Positions 34,589 through 44,430 of a stretch of DNA of 64,000 nt are shown piece by piece. The DNA is taken from positions 401,377,632-401,441,631 of the forward strand of contig CM060900.1 in assembly GCA_030762935.1 (NCBI GenBank), read 5' to 3'. The position numbers and the translations under genes are program-made. The notes under the pieces are model-generated. The model searched no databases. It was not told the DNA's origin and worked only from the letters and a program-made list of their open reading frames with translations. This DNA is from Hymenopus coronatus (lineage: Eukaryota > Arthropoda > Insecta > Mantodea > Hymenopodidae). The first letter of the stretch is position 1, and every line of letters starts with the position of its first letter.

Positions 34589-35869
34589 CTTTAAGTGTAT
34601 GAACTGTAGTCCAAAGTAGTTAGAGAAGTTAAAATGACTGTTATTGTATTGATTTCATACTCCATAGAGGAAGATAGTTTGTGAAACAGAGGTGACGCTG
34701 TCAGTTAAAATATGCTTAATTACTCTGAAATAGGTCACGTTTTTGTTCATTAATTTGTTCACAATGGTGAAATAAGAACCAAAAAGGTGCTATTCACCAT
34801 GACGAATTAAATGATTGAAGTTCTACATAGAAAGATAAGATAATGTCGCCTCTGGCGATAATACACAAACTAGCTTCGAAAGGATCGATTGGGCAGAAAG
34901 GAAAAAATTTTCTCTAATATAAAACCCACTTCAAATGGAAACATATTAGTCTTTGTTATGTGACGCATAATCTGAAAACGGCATTCACTGGAAGTGATGT
35001 TCAATTGTTATATCTAAAACACTTTGTAAGTTTAAAGAATTTCTATGATTTTACTGCTCATATACATAAAACTGGCCCATTCGTCAATATTGTAATAGTG
35101 TCTTTCTCTGCCTCTCACCTTCGGATAGCCAAACTTTGATTCCTCCCAGTCGGTATTAGCTCTCTATGTGTCTGGTCTGCAAAACAAACACGGACATAAA
35201 CTAACTAATGAATGGTGTTATACTTGTGAAATGGAAGGGTGAGTCGCATATCAGTTCTCTGAAGGGGTTTTGCTACGATTGGTACACAAGAAAAGATTAA
35301 ACAATTATAAGTTAATTCGGGATTCTAGAGGAAGCGGTGTTTCGTTAAACTGAACAGCAGCTACGACATTTACATATGTAAGAGCTTTCATCAGTGACAT
35401 ATAGACGAAGGTTAAAATCACTGCCGTTATCGAACAGCAATAACCAAACCGCTTTTAAGAAAATGGTAGTGTAGCATGAGAATACAAGGTTTAAACTGTA
35501 ATGCTACGGTTCGGTAGTTCTTCGGCCATATTCTAAAGCAGATAAAATATCCTGTCAATCCAGCGGCTAGAAGTATGCTCGGGAATAGGAGGTGGTCACT
35601 TTTGTAGATGGTGTGACTAAGTTTATCTCAGTATCAACATAATAGCTCCGTTCCGCTATGGACCATACTGCTAATAGACACTAAGCATCCAAGAAGTACA
35701 AAGAAGATTAAACTATAAAAAAAATCGAAAGTGTTCTACTTACACAATTTTCTCTACCCTCTCTTCTACAAACTACTCGTATTCTTACAAAAACGTATCG
35801 TTCTATATACTTCTTCTTAATCTGGAAAAACCTTTAATTAACATTTACACCTTTTGCTGTATGATATGG
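34589..35869. other. Intergenic, no gene recognised
   Basis: Nothing identifiable was found in this stretch. Confidence 0.5.
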
Positions 35870-36600
35870 CAATTAAAGTGATAGTCATATGTTTAAATAG
35901 CGTGTCGCTCTGTGATGGTTTTGAAATCCCATGCTCTTTGTATGACCGGAAGAAAAATGAATAAAATGTTCGCCGTTGAGAAAAGCATAAGTATTTGAAA
36001 ATTGAAATCAATAAAAAGGAATACCACAGAAATAGTTATCTCCAAAACATAAAACAATTATGACTTAAATTGTGTACTTTAATTATATCTATATTATTTT
36101 TGTAGGAAGATTGTGTCTGTCTCTTGCGTGTTACTAATTATACAAAAGTAAACCATGATAAAGGCTATTAAAGAAAATTATACATTTCTTTTGTCATGAA
36201 GGATCTTCAACAATGGTGTATTTAAATCATAATCGCAACAGGCTATTTTTAACAAAATCAACGTTTTGGAAAAGTTGTCCATGTTAAGTGCAGCTATGTG
36301 TAGGTGGGATTTTTTTGAAAAGCTTCGGGACGCATCCTTGATGGAAGTTTAATTAATACAAAGTAAGGTATTTACCAATGTTTTGCATTTGATTTATGAT
36401 GTTCACACGCAAACACACACATGCACCTGAACACGAACATACGCACTTATGGAATTTTGTCCCAAAATTTTTGGGGGAGTTCAGAGTCTTTAAAACATGC
36501 ATTTTAGTGAAATATCAACATATAATGTTTGGGTGGAACTTCCTCTATTTACTATACGTAGTAGAGAAAGCAAAAGTTCTGTTCTGAAATGTGTTTCCCC
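35870..36600 (-). repeat. Dispersed repeat family A, copy 7, diverged
   Basis: An inverted and rather decayed copy. Markers are GATAGTCATATGTTTAAATA at the left, CTTGCGTGTTACTAATTATA, TCCATGTTAAGTGCAGCTAT, an irregular CA-rich patch near 36405-36450 at the microsatellite position, and GTAGAGAAAGCAAAAGTTC at the right end. Confidence 0.65.
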
Positions 36601-36729
36601 TCACGATATTCAGCATGTATACTAAGCTTTTAAACAAACCTCCTAGTTCCGAGAATGTGGACATGGACACATTCGGTAGAAAGAGAAGTCCTATTAGCAG
36701 ATATAAATGTGACAGGTTATATAAGCGTG

Positions 36730-37100
36730 CGGTTTGAAATCGTGCACAAAGAATCCATCACAAGGAGTCGGCACGGCCGAGTCAGTACCACGCGGTTCCG
36801 GTAGCTTGAAGGTTCTAGCGGAGATAAAACCATTCTTCAGGCATGAGGACGATATAAGGTATAGGGTATATCATGGAGGGGGCTCTCACGCACAGCGATC
36901 TACGGGAAATCTAGGAATCTAGGAAGGGATGAAGTAAAGAGGCCACGGGAGGCAATAGGCTGCAAGTGACAGGCCACAGAGATGGGCGGAAGTCGCCGAA
37001 TTCCTGGCTCCAAGACCCTTCTAGCTAATGGAACTGCCTAGAAATGACGATGAACGACCCTTCAACCTAGCAGTCCTCTACAATCCAGGGAGAATATTGT
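36730..37100 (+). repeat. Dispersed repeat family D, copy 1
   Basis: A GC-richer block that matches the reverse complement of 44.15-44.43 kb. Shared strings are TTCCTGGCTCCAAGACC and GATGAACGACCC, with AAGGGRTGAAG and ATAGGC in the same order before them. I do not recognise the family and see no intact frame. The left boundary is uncertain. Confidence 0.6.
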
Positions 37101-37881
37101 TTTCTTTGAACAAGTATGCGCGCCATTCATCCGGCACTGTCATAAGCTTCGAAACCTAAACTCATACCTGAAACATGGAGAGGAATTGAGATGAGAGGGA
37201 AATGATGGAAATGAAATAGAGAAATATTAGAAACTACCCAACATTGCCTTCCGACCAGAAAAAGGTTCGAAAGGTCAGAGTGTACGGTCAACAGAATCGA
37301 AACCGAAACCTCCCGAATGCAAACCTTACACGTTACCACAGAACTACTTTGCTTGATTATGAATAAGGATTATCATATTGACTCTCCATGAAAAAATGTG
37401 GATATCAATTAGTACAGCCAATATAAGGCCTGATTCTACGAAAGTTGCTCTGAAGGTAACTCCATTGTTGCAACGCATTTCTTACAAATAAATTACATAC
37501 TATACATATAAAATAGGGATTTTGTGATGAACCTCAATTTCGTAGCAATATGTTAAAGTGTTTGCTGCTATAATGGCACGCGTTATTGCCTTGTCATATT
37601 GCTTATAGCCCTCTAAAGCGGGCAACTAATCTGCAAAGAACGCTTTCAAATATTAAACCAGGCTAGAGCCGGCGGGAAATAGAAAGCCATGAAATATTCA
37701 AGGTAATGAAAGGGTTCCAGTGGTCATCTAAAAAGTACAGCACTGCTTCGCATTTCATAAACGCCATACAAGTGTTACTTTGATTTCCATTTACAACGGT
37801 AGCTAAACATCGTCCATCAACTAACCAAGAATCAACTGCTGAAGTCGATATATTGGAACCGCCCGCCCTGCAGATCATGTC
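37101..37881. other. Intergenic, no gene recognised
   Basis: No identifiable gene. The 71-codon minus frame at 37663-37878 has no recognisable domain. Confidence 0.45.
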
Positions 37882-38268
37882 TTAAGGGACACTGGCAGTG
37901 AAACTTCAAATTTCTAAGTTTCTGTATAGACTTTTCTGAAAAGTTACTGTGATTTCATCGCTGTTACATTAATATGAACCTACCTTCATTCAAATTAGAT
38001 AAATGCTTTGCAACATATAAATTATTTCATAAAGGGTATTATGTAAATATATTACATAATCTAAATGAGCCATGTGACTCAAACTTCGAGAAAATTGCTT
38101 TGTATTTTCTGTTGATGCTTTGAACCATTTAAAATAGTAATATTTCAAAAGCTTTTACTACTGAATTATTATACTTTTTTTAAAGATGTCAGATATTTTA
38201 AGTTTTAAAGTTAATCATGTTTCATTAAAACAGTTTTTTAAAAAAATAGGATAATTTTGTACTTTGTA

Positions 38269-38911
38269 ATACGAGGGCATAATTAATAATAACGAAAGAT
38301 ATGGACACAAAACTTCATTTACAAAGTTACAGCACCGTACTCTATTTCTCAACGTAATCCTTATTATTATCAAGGTATTTAATGTCGCGTGGTACCGATG
38401 TTTCAATGCCTATTTATACTCTTCCACTGCTAAAGATCTGAGCCCAGATATTGAGGTTTTCACCGGTTGCAAAATCTTTTAAATCCAAAAAGTCATGTAT
38501 GGTGACCAAAGTGAAATGCCGGTTTTTCTGAATTCTTCCATCAACATTTGTTTTTTCAATTCCTTTACAACAATTGATGAACTTCCACTCTGATCGTTGT
38601 CGGGCACACTGGTTCTTCCTTGATTACTTATAAATTAGGCGCCATTTCTTTACTGAAGACTCGTTCATTACATTATTGCTATACACTTGCGTTATTTGCC
38701 TATAAAATTCGATTGGTCGAACATTTTGTGCATTCAACAAAAAAACGAATAAAATGTTTGGCGGTAGAAAAGTATAGCATTGGCGTTGAAAAACTGACAA
38801 AAAAAATTTGACAATGTGGATTGCCTTGACAAATAGGGTAAGGTAATGTATATCTTTCGTTATTATTTAGTTATGCCAAATCGTCTGTCACTTTCTGGAT
38901 GGACCTCGTAT
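38269..38911 (-). mobile_element. Internally deleted mariner-like element nested in the MITE
   Basis: The termini are inverted repeats ATACGAGG and CCTCGTAT flanked by TA on both sides (38267-38268 and 38912-38913). A second inverted block, AATAACGAAAGATAT against ATATCTTTCGTTATT, lies further in. The interior keeps only the N-terminal, DNA-binding part of a transposase on the minus strand. At about 643 bp, against roughly 1.3 kb for a full mariner, the catalytic DDD part is missing, so the copy is non-autonomous. Confidence 0.88.
38400..38750 (-). pseudogene. Mariner transposase N-terminal fragment
   Basis: Reading the minus strand through a stop codon and frame changes gives RPIEFYRQITQVYSNNVMNE, SSVKKW, a GRTSVPDNDQSG-like segment, then NRHFTLVTIHDFLDL and a stop after IFSSGRV. 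This matches mariner order: a first helix-turn-helix with QLTEVYG..VM..SSVRKW, a linker with GR...D..RSGRPS, and the second helix-turn-helix with RRFTL..I. The DD34D catalytic domain is absent. Confidence 0.82.
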
Positions 38912-39088
38912 TATAATAGATACTTACTTTTCTGTGAAACTTTAGTTATATTTGAACAAAAACACGTGAAACGTTTCGAATGTGTGAAAATGTAGTTTTG
39001 ATAAAATCGCTGTTATATGAAATAGTATGCCATGAAACGTGTGTATTGTAGATATTTAAATGGTTGTAGGGCCTTAATTAAATTAAAT

Positions 39089-39361
39089 GGCGTTTTATTT
39101 AAATGTCGTGTTTCTCAGCGTCCCTTTCCACACTGGACGTGAAAGATGCTTAATTTTGCTCAGAGGCATCTTAAACAGGCTTGAGGTTCTTTAACATGGC
39201 ATAAATCTACGACGCGGGATCAACAGCTTTACTTCCCTTCCTATGGAAGCCATGCTAAACATTTTTACGCCCGAAAAAAATCCATCGTCTTCCGCCGGGT
39301 TTGAACCCGCGACTTTGTGTACATGAAGTTAGCATAGTAACCATTATACCATGGAGGGCGA
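39089..39361 (-). mobile_element. tRNA-derived SINE, family 1, nested in the MITE
   Basis: An inverted family 1 copy. The 3' tail is GTTTTATTTAAATGTCGTGT at the left, the body is TTTTACGCCCGAAAAAAATC, the B box is GGGTTTGAACCC (reverse complement of GGGTTCAAACCC) near 39297, and the head is CCATTATACCATGGAGGGCG at the right. It splits MITE sequence that is contiguous in copy 1 of family F. Confidence 0.85.
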
Positions 39362-39491
39362 CTGTGTGGAGCCGAAGCAAGGGGAGGACACCTAAATGTT
39401 GATTTTCTAAAGACGCTACTTGTAATAAAAAAGCAATTTTGGATATTTTTGACCGATTGGAGTAATAATATTACCCCCAGTGTCCCTTCAA

Positions 39492-40099
39492 TGTAGCGAA
39501 GTTGCTATTCCACAAATGAAAATATTACATCAGTTTATTGTTTTATCATACTGGTCGTGTTTAAGATCTAATAAGTGAGTTTAATTGTGTTTAGACTTGA
39601 GATGTGTGGCTTGTGAAATGAGCCAGTAAAACAAGTTGTCCGCTTAAGATACTTGGGGTGTGCCAAAGTGGTAAATTTATATAACATGAGTGTTATTAAT
39701 AACCCTGAAGGAAAATAAGAATAACAAAGAAAGATTTCAGTAGAAAAAAGGTGTTTTCTATTAACGTTTCAAGAAATAACTAAAAATAAATTAAAAAAGT
39801 GTTCTGTGAGGAATGCGATATTGTATAGTGCTTAAATACGATTGGAACATCTGAATTATCTAAGAATTACACGGGGAGTATGAATTGGAGAGAAAAAAGA
39901 AGTAATGAAGCTCCCTACCTAAAGTGGATTCTATAGGATATAAATCAACTTTGTATACCTGTATTGTTCTATCAATAACGTTGAAAAGCATAACAGGTTA
40001 CTTATAACGCTCTATCATAGCATCTACGAGTAGTAGGTTTGCAGAATAATATATTTCGCTTTACTATAGCCCGTCTCAACCTTAAAAGTAGTATGGTGT
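39492..40099. other. Intergenic, no gene recognised
   Basis: AT-rich sequence with no identifiable feature. Confidence 0.5.
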
Positions 40100-40480
40100 T
40101 AATCTGTCTCTAAGTAACATATACATGCCCTTCGCTTCCTCCTTTTCGACTCTCGCGTTGTTGCCGAGGTTCTAATAATAGGGTGTAAATATTCAGTTAT
40201 ACTTTTCGACTTTGAACACATCGTTTGCACAATATTTTCTTTAACAGATTACATCATTTTAGAGCCTTTTAGATTTCTGTGGGTTCAAATTTCTAAAGAA
40301 AACGTATTTTTCTGTCCGATATTTGCTGCCTCTATGCTTATCACGCAGTAACTAATCAATTAAAGGCCACAAAGCAACTATACTTTTTCTTAGCTAGAAT
40401 AAATTAGAATGCTGGGACATGTCTGGTTTGAGCTCGCTGTCTTTAATAAGATGAGCGATGTTTTAAATTATAGATTTACG
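40100..40480 (+). repeat. Dispersed repeat family E, copy 1
   Basis: This segment matches 48.5-48.85 kb in the same orientation. Shared blocks are TTTCTAAAGAAAACGT, a CCGATATTT block, TTATCA.GCAGTAA, and AATATTC.CTT upstream. It has no coding capacity, and the family is unknown to me. Confidence 0.65.
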
Positions 40481-42218
40481 AAAATTTTATACCTATGCAG
40501 TAGAAAAGCCAGGCAACTAGATACTTCTGTTATTACGTTTACGTACAACGAGGAACAAGCAAGAGAAAATGTTGACAAGGGTTGAAGAAAGATTTTAAAA
40601 CAAGCCGGAATCATGAAAGTTTTAACACTCATTGACTATAACAATAAGCAGTTATTTATCCACTCAGTCCACAGTCGGCAGGCAGCAAGCAGATAGCTGC
40701 AACGAAGAAGTTTACGCAAATTTGTTAGGAAGTGTTCATAGCGTGTGGAACACTGTGAAGTGTTAATGTAGATTGTTTATTTTTCATTTTACGAAAATAT
40801 TTGTAATTATGGAAGGAGAAGTTTGGAAGCGATGAAATGTTTTAAACTTAAAAGAAATGCAAAATAATTAGTGCTTTAGATTATTCGAGAAAAATGATTG
40901 TTAGCAAGGGAATAAATGAAACAGCTAAATGTACCGTGTGCTCAGAAACATTAGCGTATAGGAAAAAAAAAGAAACGAATAAATTGTCCTGCAACAATGA
41001 CGCCATTAAATAGAACGCAAAAAGTGTCAACAAAACTAAAACACGTTAGTTTAAAGCAACTAGCTTATTGCCATGAAATAGCGTAAAAACACAGCACGGC
41101 GCATCGTTCATTCTTCCCAGTTTTAAAAACATTACATCCATTTCAATGATTGTCAACAGTAAACAATGATGATGCCCTAAGAAATTAAAATCTTTATCGT
41201 GGTATATCTCCGCTTTGATATTTAAGATATACAAATACGTATTTCGAAGTACTGAAATTATAAAGAGATGAGATAACGTGCAGGTGAAAAATAAATGTGT
41301 TACACTAGATTAAAATAGCAGTGCAGATACTTCACTAAATATGTTTATGTGTTTAATGCTCGCTTTTATTATATATTATATGTGTCAGTGGAATTACGAT
41401 AGTGGGGAAAACAGCCACTGCGCCGCTTTGTTCACCGAGTCGCCTTGGTGAGAGGTGAGTGGTCCAACCATTCGGCCACGGCGCAACCCACAGTACCAGA
41501 TGATGTAATTCACAAGATTATATTGAATTAGCAGACCTAACACAGCTTAGCGCCAACGTTTAAAGTGCGTATAAGCCCTAGTGTGGCAACATACTGTCTT
41601 CTAAGGTTGAGACGTGCTCGAACGTTGGAAAGGAAGAAAACTGTACGCACGTGTAATATGTTTAAGACTCTGGATTTGCGGGTAATCCAGACAGGTGGAA
41701 AAAAGGTTTGTTATTTCTATGTCTGAGAGCAACCGACCGGGGATTAGGTGGTCGAACGCTCAAGTAAAAATACACATATCGTGATCTGTTGAACTTTGAA
41801 ACAGTAAGACGCACATCCAGTTCGAGTATTAAAAGGTCATACAATAAATATAAAAATGTTTTAAAACCAGAGAAGTAAGACTAAGCCCATATTAACTCGC
41901 ACCTTAGATGCTAAGCAAAACTACCATTGTGTAATTCCTAGAACTAAGATCGTAAATATATAGGTCATTGGTTCCAAAACTTCTTCGGACCTCCGTCCAC
42001 TTGGCTAAATGTACTCACCCTAAGCGTTATTTTTATTCTCTAAAATCTGAACACAAAAACGTGAAACTCAATACTCACAAGGATTGCAAATAACTGTTTT
42101 AAAGTAAGATATTAACATTTATTTTAAATTTAGTAATGCATATTCAAACTGAACACTAACTCCATGCTGAAATGTAGTAAAACAGCGTAAATGTTCTCAA
42201 TTTTCATTCAAAGAAACC
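40481..42218. other. Intergenic, no gene recognised
   Basis: AT-rich sequence apart from a GC-rich tRNA-like patch at 41.41-41.50 kb. Confidence 0.5.
41405..41495 (-). other. tRNA-Ser-like 5' half
   Basis: On the minus strand GCGCCGTGGCCGAATGGTTG begins a patch with a good A box of the serine/leucine tRNA type. No B box (GGTTCAAATCC type) follows at the right distance and there is no acceptor closure, so it is not a working tRNA gene. It may be a truncated SINE head or tRNA pseudogene. Confidence 0.4.
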
Positions 42219-42600
42219 TTAATTTGGTGGATGGACTTGATGAAAAGAGATCAGTTTTTCAATGTCTGCTGTGATTTCAGTTAATAAGAGCTTCAGATAT
42301 TTAAGTGGAGTTATCTGAAGTACATTTCTTGGCTTTGATAGAAATCTCACCACCACACTAACACCACAATCTGTCACATAAGATATTGGAAATATAATAA
42401 AAAGTTTCGTAATCACTGACCACATTGCAGGATAGGAATCAGGGATACTAAATATCTGAAAATATCACCCAAACTGGAATTTCCATCAAAAGAAGATCCT
42501 TAATTCCTTCTGCCATATCTTCATGCAGCACATTCAAATGATCAAAATAAACTTGCAAATCATCAGGATGAATTCTACTCTTTTCATATAACTCGGAACA
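42219..42600 (-). pseudogene. hAT/ZBED5-SCAND3-like transposase C-terminal fragment
   Basis: The minus strand encodes DDLQVYFDHLNVLHEDMAEG, then LLLMEIPVWVIF and a stop, and after a frame change MWSVITKLFIIFPISYVTDC, RFLSKPRN, LKYLKLLLTEI and IEKLISFHQVHPPN. ZBED5/SCAND3-like proteins derived from hAT transposases end with a MEIPxWVxxPF motif, then a YPxLWxxxxKFLIAFPTSYLVE.GFSAV..LLTKKRN dimerisation block and a final LxPxIxKL..xHQxHPS. The order and spacing agree. The serine of FSAV and the TKKRN motif are altered, and a stop plus frameshift break it. The N-terminal zinc finger and catalytic part were not found. Confidence 0.75.
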
Positions 42601-43996
42601 ATAGTTCTAGACAGATGTCAGCACCAACCAGCGGGATCAACTCGAAACGGGAATAATACTTCGTTTTGCTCAATAGGACTTGGTAGGGAACATACCAATT
42701 GCCCCTCCCCAACTGTCCAAAATACTCTGAGCACCACCATACTTTTTTCACCGCTCGCAGGAACCGGTACCGGCCACTTTCAGAGCCATTGGTATAGATA
42801 GTACATTTATGGTGCGCTAATCTTATGGTGGAAGCAATGTAGTGTAATTGCGAAGCGGTAGCGGTGGCAGTTCTACTATAATATTATTATGAATCCTTTG
42901 TGAAACAATTTCTAAAACTATACTTAAATCTCACCAGAATCAACCAAATTTGAAATGAGTTGAGAAAGTTTCTTTGAACTTAATGTAAATTTCAGCTGTG
43001 ATGTATCTTTCTATAACATCACGAACTCTTAGGACATAGTCAATATAAGCTCTGTCATATTTTCATCTCCAAATTTGAAAACCTCCAAATGTTTAAATAG
43101 TAGAACGATTTTTCAATAATCTAAGCTTTACTCTGTGCCGATTTAAAACAAATCTGAAATTTATGTACAAATTATCTTCAAAGCCCAATGTGACTATACA
43201 ACGGTTCGCGAATTGTTTCATGCAGACAAAGCAATGTCAGAGGTTTTTTTCCTCTAAGACCACACCTAAAAGTAAACGCACCTTTGCACTTTGCTATATT
43301 ATGCAATAATGTCAGAATAAAAGCTGCACCATAAATTATTGCGCATCGTAACTGCTGCATCTAGGGCTAAATGCGTAAGCATTTCTCGGTTATTCCTAAA
43401 AAAAAAAGAAGTTGGTACATAAATTCATTAGGCTTTCAGGAACAATGGGAAAAGGTCCCGCACAAAGGCGATTTTCTTCTCATTCAGATTCTTGTAACAT
43501 CTGCGTCATATATTGAGAATGAGAGAGGATATAAATTCCACCTTTACAGTTATTACTGCACCGTTTTCCGCCATGCCTTGAAAATTTAAACGGACGATGC
43601 TACACTTGGACGTTGAATTGCTTACCTAAACTTAAGCTTCACCTCTATGCACGTACTGTTTCGCTATCGAAACAAACTAAGACCTCGGCACTACTTTCTT
43701 AGAAACAAAAGGCATTTTGAAACAATACAGGAAATGGAAAAGTATTATTTTGATCATCCACATTGATACCAGAAACTATTCATTATACAGTTTACATGTT
43801 TTTATATTTTTCAAGATTTGTCATGTTGTTAAATTATATACTCAAAATTTCACAAAATTTTCAACTTTCTAATAAATGGTGTTTGTAAAGTTGTTTTACG
43901 TGAATATGTTATAGAAAATCCTTTTTATAACACAAAAATTGCGGTGAAAATTGGTTTTCACCTGGCGGAGGTAATGAACGTAAAGGTCGTGAGTCG

Positions 43997-44038
<42 letters not shown>

Positions 44039-44149
44039 ACCATGGGACTTTCGTGGTTTTCTTAATCAGTAGGCGAAAGCTGGTATCATTTTCTTCCCGT
44101 CATTTCCGTCTCATTCCATTTCCTTTTCATGATTCAAGTGTGCTTTTAG
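42601..44149. other. Intergenic, upstream of the hAT relic
   Basis: This could hold further decayed hAT-like sequence on the minus strand, but I could not recognise any block. A GC-richer patch at about 42610-42860 matches nothing known to me. A TC microsatellite lies at 44.0 kb. Confidence 0.4.
43999..44037. repeat. (TC)n microsatellite
   Basis: An uninterrupted TC run of about 19 units. Confidence 0.95.
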
Positions 44150-44430
44150 GTTTCGCGAATGATTGCTCAAAAGAAAAGGTACTGCCAATGGACAATAGAG
44201 GGTTGCTTGGTTGACGGGTCGTTCATCGCCTCTCTAGGTAACACCAGCAGTTAAACAGGTCTTGGAGCCAGGAACTGTTATGGACTTCTGCGCATGTTTA
44301 TGTCCTATCTGCCCTCGGCCTATAACCTCATGTGGCTACTGAGCTTCACCCCTTCCTTGGGGTGTAACAGCACTGTGCGGAAGTGTCTCACTCCCTTGTA
44401 TATTTCTCATTCGCAGTTTCTACGATTTCA
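44150..44430 (-). repeat. Dispersed repeat family D, copy 2
   Basis: An inverted match to 36.9-37.1 kb. It contains GGTCTTGGAGCCAGGAA and GGGTCGTTCATCGCC, the reverse complements of the copy 1 landmarks, with similar spacing between them. Ends are not defined. Confidence 0.6.

Larger units (their letters stand above)
37882..39491 (-). mobile_element. TTAA-flanked MITE, family F, copy 2, carrying two nested insertions
   Basis: The left end is TTAA (37882-37885) followed by GGGACACTGGCAGTGAAAC. The right end CCAGTGTCCC is followed by TTCAA, a mutated TTAA. Taking out the mariner relic with one TA (645 bp) and the SINE (about 273 bp) leaves about 683 bp, close to the 662 bp of copy 1. The three remaining pieces align in order with copy 1 in inverse orientation, including a shared GTGTGAAAATGT and a GTTGTAGRG block on either side of the SINE site. 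The MITE is therefore older than both nested elements. Confidence 0.82.
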
